Source: Flavobacterium sp. NRK F7 (lineage in GTDB: Bacteria; Bacteroidota; Bacteroidia; Flavobacteriales; Flavobacteriaceae). From it: a DNA stretch of 64,000 bases. The stretch covers positions 2,371,085 through 2,435,084 of the forward strand of contig NZ_JAMXLB010000001.1 of assembly GCF_024054195.1 (NCBI RefSeq), in the 5' to 3' direction. Within the stretch, counting starts at the first letter, position 1. Each line of letters starts with the position of its first letter. This document shows positions 1-9,723 of the stretch, piece by piece. The translations under genes were made by a program, and so were the position numbers. Under the pieces are notes generated by a model. It was given only the letters and a program-made list of their open reading frames with translations. It was not told the origin of the DNA and made no database searches.

Positions 1-2
1 GT

Positions 3-281
3 TTTACGCAAAAAGTAGTTTTCTACACTGATGGCGGAATAGCAGATGGAGGAAGTCAAGCTACTATGAGTGGAAGTGATTATTCCGGAAGTTCCTCTTC
101 AGGTTATGGCAATAAAGCACCAGGTGTAAGTTGGTCCACAAAAAACAAACATTTATTCATTACGGTAACACAAAATGGACAAACTCAAACCGTTGATGTG
201 GGCAAATACTACGTAGAAAATGGAAAGATGCTGATTACCAGTCAAAATGGAGCTAAAACTTTATTATTAAAAGTACAATAA
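3..281 (+). CDS. C-terminal part of an unrecognised protein (5' end outside window)
   Basis: The reading frame is open from the left edge (codon at 3) to a TAA at 279-281, so this is the 3' end of a longer gene, not a 71-aa protein starting at the internal ATG at 66. The visible 92 residues have a Gly/Ser-rich linker (around SGSSSSGYG) and then a short beta-rich stretch ending in LLLKVQ, which looks like the end of a secreted or surface beta domain. No family is recognised. The next gene begins only 3 nt after the stop, which suggests co-transcription. Confidence 0.6.
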   Translation, partial: FTQKVVFYTDGGIADGGSQATMSGSDYSGSSSSGYGNKAPGVSWSTKNKHLFITVTQNGQTQTVDVGKYYVENGKMLITSQNGAKTLLLKVQ

Positions 282-284
282 AAG

Positions 285-1532
285 ATGTTCAAATTTAAAT
301 CAAATATCATGAAAAATAATCTCTTTCTATTTTTAAGTATTCTTTCAATCTTTTTAAGTTGTAGTAAAGATGATTCTAACGATGTATCCAATCTAAATCC
401 AGATGTTTTTGATTTAGTTGCTATAGCTGATGGAGCAACAAATGTGACTTTAAATCCTACTTTTATTTGGGAACCTGCAATTGATCCAGAAGGTTTTAAT
501 GTAACTTATGATTTGCTTATGGGAACATCAATAAATGACTTGCAACCAATAGTTACCAATATTAACGGAACCACTTTTACCACTTCAGAAAGGTTGCCTT
601 TATCGGAAAATTTATTTTGGAGTATTAAAGCCAAAGATAATTTAGGAGCAGAAACACAAGCTAGTAGTGTCTTTAATTTTACAACAAGAAACTTGACAAA
701 TGGCACTTTAGGTTTAAATGGTTTTACACTTTTAAATGAACACACGACTCTAGTTTTTCAAGATAAACTTTGGATATTAGGAGGAGAAGATAATGGCGTT
801 CGCAATTCTTCTGATGGTGTGAACTGGACAGTAATTAATGCTAGTCCGCCTTTTGGTAGTAGAAAAAATCATTCATCCGTAGTATTTGATAATAAAATGT
901 GGATCATTGGTGGGAAAACAAACACTACTAATAGTAAGAATGATGTATGGTTTTCTACGGATGGAGTTACTTGGACACAAGCAACTGCAGCAGCAGCATT
1001 TTCCATTCGTCAAGGCCATTCCTCTGTTGTTTTTGATAATAAAATGTGGGTAATTGGAGGACATCTAAATCCGTCACAATCTATACATGATGTTTGGTTT
1101 TCAACAGATGGAATTACTTGGTTACCTGCTACGAATAATGCTAATATTGCCTTTAAACAAGAGCATACAACAGTAGTTTTTAATAATAAAATGTACATGG
1201 TTAACGGAAATGAAGTTAGAAGCTCAACAAATGGAGCCACTTGGCAATTAGAAACAACTGAAACTAATTTTGGTAATCGTTCTCGTCATCAACTCGTGGT
1301 TTATGATAATAAAATTTGGTTAATAGGAGGTTTTGCAACTATTGATCGAAACGATGTTTGGTTTTCAAAAGACGGGATTAATTGGACTAGAAATGTAGAA
1401 AGTGCTAACTTTAACGATAGATCAGATCATACAGCAACTGCTTTTAAAGATAAAATTTGGGTTATTGGAGGATTGAAACTGTTTGCATCTGATTCAGAAC
1501 GACCAAATAATGGTATTTGGTTCTTGGATTAA
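285..1532 (+). CDS. Kelch-like repeat lipoprotein with N-terminal Fn3-like domain
   Basis: This is a predicted outer-membrane or periplasmic lipoprotein of up to 415 aa. The ATG at 285 gives eight extra residues before a second ATG at 309, which begins a better signal peptide (MKNNLFLFLSILSIFLSC) with a lipobox Cys, so 309 is the likelier start. Residues about 40-135 resemble a fibronectin-type domain (paired Trp, FNFTT end). From about 150 on there are five or six kelch-like units of about 50 aa, each with a VVFDNKMWIIGG strand and an NDVWFSTDGVTW strand, as in galactose-oxidase-like propellers. It is probably a binding or display protein; the ligand is unknown. It is followed by a terminator. 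Confidence 0.8.
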   Translation: MFKFKSNIMKNNLFLFLSILSIFLSCSKDDSNDVSNLNPDVFDLVAIADGATNVTLNPTFIWEPAIDPEGFNVTYDLLMGTSINDLQPIVTNINGTTFTTSERLPLSENLFWSIKAKDNLGAETQASSVFNFTTRNLTNGTLGLNGFTLLNEHTTLVFQDKLWILGGEDNGVRNSSDGVNWTVINASPPFGSRKNHSSVVFDNKMWIIGGKTNTTNSKNDVWFSTDGVTWTQATAAAAFSIRQGHSSVVFDNKMWVIGGHLNPSQSIHDVWFSTDGITWLPATNNANIAFKQEHTTVVFNNKMYMVNGNEVRSSTNGATWQLETTETNFGNRSRHQLVVYDNKIWLIGGFATIDRNDVWFSKDGINWTRNVESANFNDRSDHTATAFKDKIWVIGGLKLFASDSERPNNGIWFLD

Positions 1533-1538
1533 TTGTAT

Positions 1539-1590
1539 AAATATCATTGTGCTATTTTCACTTGAGCACAATGATATTTTATTTATTTTT
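1539..1590 (+). terminator. Rho-independent terminator after the kelch lipoprotein
   Basis: A 14-bp perfect stem (arms 1539-1552 and 1566-1579, core ATCATTGTGC) closes a 13-nt loop and is followed by a T-rich run. It separates the lipoprotein from the sensor kinase gene downstream. Confidence 0.8.
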
Positions 1591-1605
1591 ACTTAAAATC
1601 AATTT

Positions 1606-2964
1606 ATGCTTTTCTTTTTATGGTATGCTGCATTGTCTTATCTGATATTATTTACAATTATCAGCGGATGCATCTATTGGTATACTAAAGAAAAGAGCTT
1701 TAAATATTATGTTTTTTATAGTACTTTTTTGTTAGCCTACTTAAGTACTAAAGACGAACGAATTTATATTCCTTTATCAAAAATAATTGATTCAGATATT
1801 CTCTTACATTATAATTGGTTAATACAAGTAGTATTCTATAGTTTCTACTTTATTTTTGCCTTATACTTTTTAGATTTTCAAAAATTTTTGCCGAAGGTTT
1901 TTAAAAAGGTGCGCCTATTTTTATTTGCCGTAATTGGTTTATTCTTAGTATTTGCAATCGTATCGATACATTATCATCTATATTCTTTGTTTTTTTCACT
2001 TTTTACCTATTTGTATTTACCAATTGTCTTGTTACTTTTTTTCTATTTTTTTCCATTAGCCTTGAAACATTCCGATAAACATAAATATTTTTTATTAACA
2101 GGTATAATCGCTTATATTGTTTTTGCATTAATTGCTTTTATCTTAAGTTATCATCAATTGCATGATTACCAACCCTTGCAGTATTTTATCATTGGAATTA
2201 TTATTGAAACTTTTTGTTTTAGTTTAGGGTTAGCCTACAAAATAAAGTTGATAAATGATGAAAGTGTCAAACAAAAGAACGAACAATTAAAAACCAGTCA
2301 CCAACTTGAAATCACAAAATTAAACGCACTTATTGAGGGAGAAGAAAAGGAAAGAAATCGAATTGCTCAAGATTTACATGATGGCATTAATGGCGATTTA
2401 TCAGCGATTAAATTTCAACTGATGGCATTTAAAAATAAGTTGGCAAATGATGTTGGTAAAGAAAATTTAGATAAAAGTATCGCTATGATAGATACTACTT
2501 GTGAGCAAGTAAGAACTATTTCACATAATCTTACTCCATATACCATTTCACAATATGGATTATCTGTTGCATTGGAACAATTTTGTAATAAAATGAATCA
2601 TTCTGCTTTATTAATCGATTATCAATGGTTTGGAGATGAATTGGTCTTACCAAAAAATATGGAAACCAGTTTGTATCGAATTGTTCAAGAATTGGTACAA
2701 AATGCTATTAAACATGCAAAAGCGAAAGAAATTTTGGTCTATTGTAATAATTTAGAGGAATTCTTAAATATTACCATTGAAGATGACGGAATTGGTTTTG
2801 ACGAAAATAAACAAAGCAAAGGAATTGGGCTTATTAACATAGAAAAAAGAGTAAATTATCTTAACGCTAAAATGGAGATTGAAAGTTCAAATCAAGGAAC
2901 CACTATTTTAATTAGTATACCATTAAAAACAAACAATTATGATTTCAATAGCCATAACAGATGA
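1606..2964 (+). CDS. Sensor histidine kinase, multispan, NarL-system (HisKA_3) type
   Basis: The protein has 452 aa. Six or seven hydrophobic segments fill residues 1-215, resembling the 7TM module of diverse intracellular signalling receptors. A coiled linker (about 215-250) leads to an HisKA_3 H-box, with ERNRIAQDLHDGINGDL placing the phospho-accepting His at about 258. An HATPase_c domain follows, with an N-box near QELVQNAIKHAKA and a G-box DDGIGFDENK. The gene overlaps the response regulator gene by 26 nt, so the two are translationally coupled partners. There is no periplasmic sensor domain, so the signal is likely sensed in the membrane. The signal is unknown. Confidence 0.88.
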   Translation: MLFFLWYAALSYLILFTIISGCIYWYTKEKSFKYYVFYSTFLLAYLSTKDERIYIPLSKIIDSDILLHYNWLIQVVFYSFYFIFALYFLDFQKFLPKVFKKVRLFLFAVIGLFLVFAIVSIHYHLYSLFFSLFTYLYLPIVLLLFFYFFPLALKHSDKHKYFLLTGIIAYIVFALIAFILSYHQLHDYQPLQYFIIGIIIETFCFSLGLAYKIKLINDESVKQKNEQLKTSHQLEITKLNALIEGEEKERNRIAQDLHDGINGDLSAIKFQLMAFKNKLANDVGKENLDKSIAMIDTTCEQVRTISHNLTPYTISQYGLSVALEQFCNKMNHSALLIDYQWFGDELVLPKNMETSLYRIVQELVQNAIKHAKAKEILVYCNNLEEFLNITIEDDGIGFDENKQSKGIGLINIEKRVNYLNAKMEIESSNQGTTILISIPLKTNNYDFNSHNR

Positions 2965-3571
2965 TCATGCCATGATTATTGAAGGTTTAAAAGCCATGTT
3001 TCAACAAGACCAACACTATAATATAACCGCTTCATATACTTCTATTGAAGAAACGTTACAGCATATTTATCTAGATAATCCAGATATATTATTGTTAGAT
3101 ATTAATCTAAAAGATGGAAATGGAACAGTAGCGTGTAAAGAGATTTTAAAATTAGTTCCTAAACTAAAAATTATTGCTTTAACTAGTTTTGAAGATATTA
3201 ACTTAGTTCGGTTGATGCTTCGAAATGGTGCCAAAGGTTACTTATTAAAAAACACGTCTTCTGAAGAAATCATAAAAGCCATTAATATGGTTATGGAGGA
3301 TGAAATTTTTTTGCCCAAAGAATTGAAAAATCAAATTTTAAGCGAAACTATTGGAATAGATAAAAAACAAGATTTTTTACCTAAAATTACCCGTAGAGAA
3401 AAAGAAGTTTTAGAATTAATTGTTCAAGAATTTACAACGGATGAAATTGCAGAAAAACTTTTTGTGACTCATAAAGCTATTGAAGCACATCGAAGTAACT
3501 TGATACAAAAACTCAACGTTAGAAATACCGCAGGATTAGTTAAAATTGCCATAGAAAAAGGATTGGTTTAA
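2939..3571 (+). CDS. NarL/FixJ-type response regulator
   Basis: This 210-aa DNA-binding regulator has a receiver domain (acidic DD at residues 8-9, phospho-acceptor Asp about 54 in LLLDINLKDG, Lys in AKGYLLKN) and a C-terminal LuxR-type helix-turn-helix (about 145-205, ITRREKEVLELIVQEFTTDEIA). It overlaps the upstream kinase gene and is surely its partner. The lipoprotein gene 75 nt downstream is a possible target, but no clear operator was found there. Confidence 0.9.
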   Translation: MISIAITDDHAMIIEGLKAMFQQDQHYNITASYTSIEETLQHIYLDNPDILLLDINLKDGNGTVACKEILKLVPKLKIIALTSFEDINLVRLMLRNGAKGYLLKNTSSEEIIKAINMVMEDEIFLPKELKNQILSETIGIDKKQDFLPKITRREKEVLELIVQEFTTDEIAEKLFVTHKAIEAHRSNLIQKLNVRNTAGLVKIAIEKGLV

Positions 3572-3646
3572 AAAAAATAGGGTTAGGGGTAACAATTTTG
3601 TTTGGTAATGTATCTGTATATATAAAACTTTAAAAAAACAGATATC

Positions 3647-5395
3647 ATGAAAAATTTAAAAACTAGATTAGGTTTATTCTTTGTTTTTTCACTTCTATTG
3701 ATGAGTTGTGAAACCAATGATGATGCTTATGTTCCAGAAGAAAATGAGGAGACAACCATAAATTATGATTTTGGAACGACCGTTTCCAAAGATTTTATGG
3801 GACAAATTATGGACGAAGACAAAAATCCTATTTTTAATGCAACTGTAAAAATTGGTTCCTCTCAAGCTTTAACAGATGCCAATGGAATTTTTATCATAAA
3901 AAATGCATCCGTAAAATCCAATTTTGCCTATATCAAAGCAACTAAAACAGGATATTTAACAGGTTCAAGAACAGTGATTCCTACTTCAGGAGTAAATCAT
4001 GTAAAAATCATGTTATTAAGTGCAACTGTTGTAGGTTCAGTAAATTCTGGTACTACAGGAAACGTAGCACTACCCAATGGAGCTAAAGTTAATTTTGACG
4101 GTAATTTTAAGCATGAAGACGGAACAGCTTACAACGGAAATGTGAATGTTGTCATGCATCATTTAGATCCTTCAGATGAAGATATAGATGCAAAAATGCC
4201 AGGATCATTATTAGCTTCTAATGCAAATGGAGACGCAAAAGTATTGGAAACCTTTGGAATGGTAAACGTCGAATTACAAGGTTCTGCTGGTGAAAAATTG
4301 CAATTATCAGGAACAGCATCCATTGAAATGCCAATCGATCCTGCCCAAGCTGCAAATGCACCTAGTATTATTCCGTTATGGCATTTTGATGAAGAAGCAG
4401 GATATTGGGTTGAATCAGGTTCAGCAACTAAGCTTGGAAATAAATATGTGGGAAATGTTACTCACTTTTCTTGGTGGAATTGCGATGCACAGTTTCCAAC
4501 GGTTAATTTATGTTTAACTATTGTGAATCCTAATAATCAACCTATCGCAAATGTAGAAGTACAATTGGTTCCAAACAATCAAACGTATCCTCGAACAGGA
4601 ATTAGTAATAGTAATGGTGAAATTTGTGGTTTAGTTCCAGCAAACCAAACGTTAACCATGAATATATTCGACAATTGTGGTAATCTAATAAGTACGTCTC
4701 AAATAGGACCTTTTGCCGTAAATACGGTTTTACCAAATATTGTTTTAACAGCCGGAATGGTACAACAAACTACTGTAGTAGGTACTTTGGTACAATGTAA
4801 TAATGCTGTTGTAACGGATGGTTATGTTTTATTGCATTACGGAAATCAAACTTTAGTAGCTGATGTTACCAATGGCGATTTTGAATTTAATACTTTAGTT
4901 TGTAGTAGTAACGATTCTTTTACGCTTGAAGCTTACGATTATACAAATCTACAAACTTCAGGAGAAATAGCATATACGTTTACTACACCGGTAACAAATA
5001 TTGGTAACTTAATTGCTTGTACAGCAGTAAATGAGTATGTTACATACCAAATTGATAACAACCCTGTGCAATACTTAATTGGTCCTATCCAAGCAGGCTA
5101 TTCGCCAAATGGATTATCAATTAGTGTACAAGGAAATGGAACGACTACGAATGGGTTCTACTTGTGGGGAAATAATAATGTACCTGGAATTTATACTACG
5201 AGTACGTATCAATTGGAAGGTGGCGACTTTAATTATATTGGCCAACAAACCACCAATACTGTTTCTTTTAATTTAAGTAATTTTGGAGCCGTTGGAGAAT
5301 ATATTGATATGACTTTTAGTGGGACTTATGAAGATGCTACAACAAACACAACGCATTCCATAACTGGTGTAATACATGTTATTAGAGATAACTAA
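3647..5395 (+). CDS. Lipoprotein with carboxypeptidase-regulatory-like domains
   Basis: This 582-aa protein starts with a lipoprotein signal (MKNLKTRLGLFFVFSLLLMSC). Residues about 48-125 form a carboxypeptidase-regulatory-like beta-sandwich (MGQIMDEDKNPIFNATVKIG, with a TDANG turn). The middle section (about 125-280) resembles domains found in large adhesin-like lipoproteins and carries PLWHFDEEAGYWVESG. A second Ig-like repeat follows near 290-360 (VNPNNQPIANVEVQLVPN). The likely role is cell-surface structure or binding; no catalytic motif is seen. It follows a two-component pair, so it may be regulated by it. Confidence 0.75.
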   Translation: MKNLKTRLGLFFVFSLLLMSCETNDDAYVPEENEETTINYDFGTTVSKDFMGQIMDEDKNPIFNATVKIGSSQALTDANGIFIIKNASVKSNFAYIKATKTGYLTGSRTVIPTSGVNHVKIMLLSATVVGSVNSGTTGNVALPNGAKVNFDGNFKHEDGTAYNGNVNVVMHHLDPSDEDIDAKMPGSLLASNANGDAKVLETFGMVNVELQGSAGEKLQLSGTASIEMPIDPAQAANAPSIIPLWHFDEEAGYWVESGSATKLGNKYVGNVTHFSWWNCDAQFPTVNLCLTIVNPNNQPIANVEVQLVPNNQTYPRTGISNSNGEICGLVPANQTLTMNIFDNCGNLISTSQIGPFAVNTVLPNIVLTAGMVQQTTVVGTLVQCNNAVVTDGYVLLHYGNQTLVADVTNGDFEFNTLVCSSNDSFTLEAYDYTNLQTSGEIAYTFTTPVTNIGNLIACTAVNEYVTYQIDNNPVQYLIGPIQAGYSPNGLSISVQGNGTTTNGFYLWGNNNVPGIYTTSTYQLEGGDFNYIGQQTTNTVSFNLSNFGAVGEYIDMTFSGTYEDATTNTTHSITGVIHVIRDN

Positions 5396-5424
5396 TAGTT
5401 TATAAACACATGAAAAAGAAAATA

Positions 5425-5450
5425 AAAATCCCGAAGTAATTCGGGATTTT
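5425..5450. terminator. Bidirectional terminator between convergent genes
   Basis: A perfect 11-bp stem (5425-5435 and 5440-5450, AAAATCCCGAA) with a GTAA loop. A-rich and T-rich flanks allow it to serve both the lipoprotein gene and the minus-strand gene at 5455-5976. Confidence 0.85.
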
Positions 5451-5454
5451 GTAT

Positions 5455-5976
5455 TTAAAAAACAGTCTTTAATTCTTCTTTAATATAACTGATGGCAACA
5501 TTACTTGGTGCTTCACTTTCTGTCAATTCTATTAAGATGGCTTCACGCAATTTTTCAGCATTAGCTACTTCTTCAGAAATCGATTTCTGACGTATCATTT
5601 GAATCGTTGAGTTTTTGGCTTTATTAATTACATCCCAAGTAGTTGCCGTAATATAAATTTGTTGTGTCAAATTATGTTCAAATTCAGTTTGAATGGTATG
5701 AATCAATAGGGTAGCATAGTCATTCTTATCTGTATTTGGTGGACTAACTCGTAATAATAATTGTGCAGGGTTAATTCGTTCTAACAACAAAACCAAACGT
5801 TCATAGGCTTGTAAGCGAATAGGCAAAGCTTGTTTCTGGTTTTCTTTTAATAATTCAAAACGTCTTCTGCTTTCTTCACTTTTAAAAAAAGAATAAAATA
5901 AAAAATAAGCCACACCACCTGTAATTAAGGCTGGTAGCGTGTAAAAAGCTAATTCAATAAGTTTTGTACTATCCAT
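5455..5976 (-). CDS. Conserved membrane-anchored protein of unknown function (DUF7935-like)
   Basis: This 173-aa protein has one N-terminal membrane helix (about residues 8-30) and a helical cytoplasmic part with QALPIRLQAYERLVLLLERI. It matches my memory of a protein conserved in Bacteroidota without known function (DUF7935). No catalytic residues stand out. It is monocistronic, with a terminator on its 3' side. Confidence 0.6.
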   Translation of the reverse strand: MDSTKLIELAFYTLPALITGGVAYFLFYSFFKSEESRRRFELLKENQKQALPIRLQAYERLVLLLERINPAQLLLRVSPPNTDKNDYATLLIHTIQTEFEHNLTQQIYITATTWDVINKAKNSTIQMIRQKSISEEVANAEKLREAILIELTESEAPSNVAISYIKEELKTVF

Positions 5977-6347
5977 AATTATAAATTTTCAATCACAAAG
6001 AAAATATTAAAAAAATCAAAAAGCAAATGAGAGGGCTATTAATATTTGAAATGTTTTTTAAACTGTTTTTGAGAAATAGGAGCACTCAAAATTAGTTTTT
6101 AAGAAGAATTGTCCCGCTATCCGTTCTATCTTTTTTATTTTTTGATCTATAAGGTAAAAAAATAAAAATGTATAAAAATAAAAAAGGATGTCACTTTTAT
6201 CGGGGCTAAAATACACTTGTTTCGAATCCATACACATCATGTAAATACTATTTTAAAAATAAATGATACTCACTAAAAAAGGGCTGAAATAAATGCAACT
6301 ATTTGGTTATTACTAAATTATTTAAATTTCAATTTTTGAATTTCAAG
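5977..6347. other. AT-rich intergenic region
   Basis: This divergent spacer lies between the 173-aa membrane protein gene and the helicase gene. A 60-codon minus-strand frame at 6058-6240 has low-complexity Phe/Tyr/Lys composition and no start context, so it is not called. Apart from the helicase promoter on its right side, nothing recognisable was seen. Confidence 0.5.
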
Positions 6348-6378
6348 TTGATTATTGCATTGGAAAACCCTATTTTTG
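6348..6378 (+). promoter_or_regulatory. Bacteroidota-type promoter for the UvrD-like helicase
   Basis: A TTG at 6348-6350, a 20-nt spacer and TATTTTTG at 6371-6378 match the -33/-7 consensus of Bacteroidota. The GTG start follows 27 nt later. Confidence 0.7.
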
Positions 6379-6405
6379 TAGATTAGTAAAAACTATAAAA
6401 TTATC

Positions 6406-8742
6406 GTGATACAAAATATAATTTCTCAATTAAACGAAGCGCAACAAGCTCCTGTTTTACAAAAGGATGGCCCTATGATTGTAATTGCAGGTGCAGGATC
6501 AGGAAAAACGAGAGTACTAACAGTTCGGATAGCTAATTTGATGAGTCAAGGGGTGGATGCTTTCAATATTTTAGCGTTAACTTTTACGAATAAAGCAGCG
6601 AGAGAAATGAAAAAGCGTATTGCTGATATTGTGGGAAACAATGAAGCAAAAAACCTTTGGATGGGAACTTTCCACTCTGTTTTTGCAAAAATTTTAAGAA
6701 TTGAATCTGAAAAATTAGGATATCCTTCTAACTTTACCATTTATGATACGCAAGATTCGGTACGCTTAATTGGTGCAATTATCAAAGAAATGCAATTGGA
6801 TAAAGATATTTATAAACCGAAACAAATTTTAGGTAGAATCTCATCCTATAAAAATTCTTTAATAACGGTTAAAGCCTATTTTAATAATTCCGATTTGCAA
6901 GAAGCGGATGCAATGAGCAAAAAGCCAAGAATGGGTGAAATTTATCAGCAATATGTGGAGCGTTGTTTCAAATCAGGAGCCATGGATTTTGACGATTTAT
7001 TGTTGAAAACGAATGAATTGTTAAATCGCTTTCCTGATGTATTAGCGAAATACCAAGATCGTTTTCGCTATATTTTAGTTGACGAGTATCAAGATACGAA
7101 CCATTCTCAATATTTAATTGTAAGAGCTTTATCCGATCGTTTTCAAAATATATGTGTTGTAGGTGATGATGCCCAAAGTATTTATGCATTCCGCGGAGCT
7201 AATATTAATAACATTCTGAACTTCCAAAAAGATTATGACAATGTGCGTATGTATCGTTTGGAACAAAATTACCGTTCTTCTAAAAATATAGTGGAAGCAG
7301 CGAATAATGTGATTGATAAAAACAAAACGAAATTAGATAAAGTAGTTTGGACAGCTAATGAAGATGGTCCAAAAATTAAAGTACATCGCAGTGTAACAGA
7401 TAGTGAAGAAGGTCGATTTGTCGCTTCTACTATTTTTGAACAAAAGATGCAAAATCAATTGTCCAACAGTAGTTTTGCAGTTTTATATCGTACCAATGCG
7501 CAATCGCGTTCCATTGAAGATGCCTTACGAAAAAGAGATATTCCGTATCGAATATATGGGGGTTTATCATTCTACCAAAGGAAAGAAATTAAAGACGTTT
7601 TGGCTTACTTACGTTTAGTTATCAATCCTAAAGACGAAGAAGCTTTAGTACGTGTAATTAATTATCCTGCTCGTGGTATTGGAAATTCAACAGTTGAAAA
7701 ACTAACGGTAGCGGCAAATCATTTTAAGCGTTCTATTTTTGAAGTCATGGAGCATATCGATAAAATTGATTTAAGACTAAATTCGGGAACAAAAACAAAG
7801 CTGCAAGATTTTGTAACCATGATTAAGAGTTTTCAAGTCATTAACGAAAATCAGGATGCCTTTTATTTAACGGAACATATTACTAAAAAGACAGGTTTAG
7901 TTCAAGAATTAAAAAAAGATGGAACTCCAGAAGGAATTACACGTATAGAAAATATTGAAGAGCTTTTAAACGGTATTAAAGATTTTACGGAAGGTCAAAA
8001 AGAAGTTGATGGGGCAAGAGGTGCTTTGGCGGAATTTTTAGAAGATGTCGCTTTGGCAACCGATTTAGATAAGGATACTGGAGATGATGATCGTGTCGCT
8101 TTAATGACCATTCACTTAGCAAAAGGTCTCGAGTTTCCACATGTCTTTATTGTAGGTTTAGAAGAAGACCTGTTCCCAAGTGCGATGAGTTTAAATACAA
8201 GAAGCGAACTAGAAGAAGAAAGACGTTTGTTCTATGTGGCTTTAACCAGAGCCGAACATCAAGCTTATTTAACATATGCTCAATCTCGTTATAGATGGGG
8301 AAAACTTGTGGATAGCGAGCCTTCTCGTTTTATAGAAGAAATTAATGATTCCTATTTAGAATATTTGAACCCTGTAGACCATGGCGGATATCGTTACAAA
8401 CCACAAATGGATATTGATATTTTTGGAGATATAGATAAATCTAAACTACGATTGTCTAAACCTGTTTCAAGTGCACCACCAGCTTATTTGAATACTGAAG
8501 CGAATAATAAGTCAAATATTCGTAAATTGAAACCTGTTTCGGGTATTAAAACACAAAGTAATACTAATTTATTTGATTCGAATTTAGTGGTTGGCAATAT
8601 AGTGATGCACGAACGATTTGGTAAAGGACAAATTATGAGCATAGAAGGAGTAGGTGCAGATAAAAAAGCTGAAATAAAATTTGATGTGGGTGGTTTGAAA
8701 AAATTACTACTAAAATTTGCCAAACTTCAGGTAATAGGATAA
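6406..8742 (+). CDS. UvrD/PcrA-type ATP-dependent DNA helicase
   Basis: This 778-aa superfamily 1A helicase unwinds DNA 3' to 5' in repair and replication-fork rescue. Motifs in order are the Q-motif region LNEAQQAPV, Walker A GAGSGKT (about 29-35), TFTNKAAREMKKR, Walker B VDEYQDTN (about 225), GDDAQSIYAFRGA, YRSS, and motifs V/VI (LMTIHLAKGLEFPHVF, RRLFYVALTRA). The C-terminus has the short PcrA/UvrD-type tail domain (GNIVMHERFGKGQIMSIEG). The start is GTG at 6406, supported by the upstream promoter. It leads a likely operon with the three genes after it (gaps of 3, 9 and -1 nt). Confidence 0.95.
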   Translation: MIQNIISQLNEAQQAPVLQKDGPMIVIAGAGSGKTRVLTVRIANLMSQGVDAFNILALTFTNKAAREMKKRIADIVGNNEAKNLWMGTFHSVFAKILRIESEKLGYPSNFTIYDTQDSVRLIGAIIKEMQLDKDIYKPKQILGRISSYKNSLITVKAYFNNSDLQEADAMSKKPRMGEIYQQYVERCFKSGAMDFDDLLLKTNELLNRFPDVLAKYQDRFRYILVDEYQDTNHSQYLIVRALSDRFQNICVVGDDAQSIYAFRGANINNILNFQKDYDNVRMYRLEQNYRSSKNIVEAANNVIDKNKTKLDKVVWTANEDGPKIKVHRSVTDSEEGRFVASTIFEQKMQNQLSNSSFAVLYRTNAQSRSIEDALRKRDIPYRIYGGLSFYQRKEIKDVLAYLRLVINPKDEEALVRVINYPARGIGNSTVEKLTVAANHFKRSIFEVMEHIDKIDLRLNSGTKTKLQDFVTMIKSFQVINENQDAFYLTEHITKKTGLVQELKKDGTPEGITRIENIEELLNGIKDFTEGQKEVDGARGALAEFLEDVALATDLDKDTGDDDRVALMTIHLAKGLEFPHVFIVGLEEDLFPSAMSLNTRSELEEERRLFYVALTRAEHQAYLTYAQSRYRWGKLVDSEPSRFIEEINDSYLEYLNPVDHGGYRYKPQMDIDIFGDIDKSKLRLSKPVSSAPPAYLNTEANNKSNIRKLKPVSGIKTQSNTNLFDSNLVVGNIVMHERFGKGQIMSIEGVGADKKAEIKFDVGGLKKLLLKFAKLQVIG

Positions 8743-8745
8743 CTC

Positions 8746-9093
8746 ATGCCTTTTGATGAAAATACATATTTGCGAATTAAGAAGTTGCTTATTCTAAAGG
8801 GAATAGAATTTGTAGATAAAAAAATGTTTGGAGGTATCGCTTTTATGCTAAATGATAAGATGTGTTTTGGTGTTATGAAAGAGCAAATTATGCTAAGAGT
8901 TTTAGACGAAAATTACGAAGCATTATTACATAAAAATCATTTTCATACAATGGATTTCACAGGAAAAATAATGAAAGGCTTTCTTTTAATAGATCAAGAA
9001 GCTTTTGTAAGTGATTTGGCGTTATCTGAAATACTAGACTATGGAATTGAATTTTCTATAAAAGGAGTTTTAAAAAGTAAAAAAAATAAATAA
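8746..9093 (+). CDS. TfoX/Sxy N-terminal-domain protein
   Basis: This 115-aa protein matches the TfoX N-terminal domain, with KKMFGGIAFMLNDKMCFGVM, LMLRVLDENYEAL-like and MKGFLLID strands. In gamma-proteobacteria full-length TfoX controls competence. Stand-alone N-domain proteins like this one are common in Bacteroidota and their role is unknown. It starts 3 nt after the helicase stop. Confidence 0.8.
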   Translation: MPFDENTYLRIKKLLILKGIEFVDKKMFGGIAFMLNDKMCFGVMKEQIMLRVLDENYEALLHKNHFHTMDFTGKIMKGFLLIDQEAFVSDLALSEILDYGIEFSIKGVLKSKKNK

Positions 9094-9102
9094 CAAACAC
9101 AA

Positions 9103-9723
9103 ATGGCCGAATTCATAAGAATATACGAGGACAAACCCAGCGAAGCGGCAATACAAAAAGTGGTAAATGTATTACGTGACGGAGGCTTAGTCATTTATCC
9201 AACAGACACCGTTTATGGATTAGGCTGTGATATTACTAATTCAAGAGCTTTGGAACGAATAGCAAGACTTAAGGGGATAAAACTCGAAAAAGCAAACTTT
9301 TCTTTTGTATGCAGTGATTTAAGTAATATTTCTGACTATATCAAACAAATAGATACGGCCACTTTTAAAATTTTAAAAAGAGCTTTACCTGGACCGTATA
9401 CCTTTATTCTACCTGGAAATAATGAACTACCAAAAGAATTTCGTAAAAAGAAAACGGTTGGTATTCGTGTTCCTAATAATAATATTGCACTTCAAATTGT
9501 AAGTAAATTAGGGAACCCAATTGTTTCTACTTCGATCCGTGATGAAGATGAAGTTTTAGAATATTCTACTGATCCAGAGCTTATTTTTGAAAAATGGCAA
9601 AATAAAGTCGATTTAGTTATTGATGGAGGTTACGGTGATAATGTAGCTTCAACTATTATAGACTTGTCAGGCTACGAACCAGAAGTCATTCGTGAAGGAA
9701 AGGGTAGCTTGGATATTTTATAA
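9103..9723 (+). CDS. L-threonylcarbamoyladenylate synthase family (Sua5/YciO/YrdC)
   Basis: This 206-aa protein has the YrdC fold: KPSEAAIQKVVNVLRDGGLVI at the N-terminus, then YPTDTVYGLGCD, KR/KG residues near ARLKGI, a LPGPYTFIL loop, VGIRVPNN, and the C-terminal STIIDLSG strand. YrdC-fold enzymes make threonylcarbamoyl-AMP for the t6A modification of tRNA. The sequence is closer to the YciO branch (long KKKTVGIRVP, single domain), so the activity is likely but not certain. Confidence 0.85.
   Translation: MAEFIRIYEDKPSEAAIQKVVNVLRDGGLVIYPTDTVYGLGCDITNSRALERIARLKGIKLEKANFSFVCSDLSNISDYIKQIDTATFKILKRALPGPYTFILPGNNELPKEFRKKKTVGIRVPNNNIALQIVSKLGNPIVSTSIRDEDEVLEYSTDPELIFEKWQNKVDLVIDGGYGDNVASTIIDLSGYEPEVIREGKGSLDIL

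Noticed and set aside
3571..3646. GGGTTAGGGGTAAC as an operator of the kind found at 32.7 kb
   Set aside because: Only the GGGTAA half is similar, the dyad is lost and no good -7 element lies at the right distance.
6058..6240. 60-codon minus-strand frame
   Set aside because: Low-complexity AT-rich translation without start context, in a promoter region.
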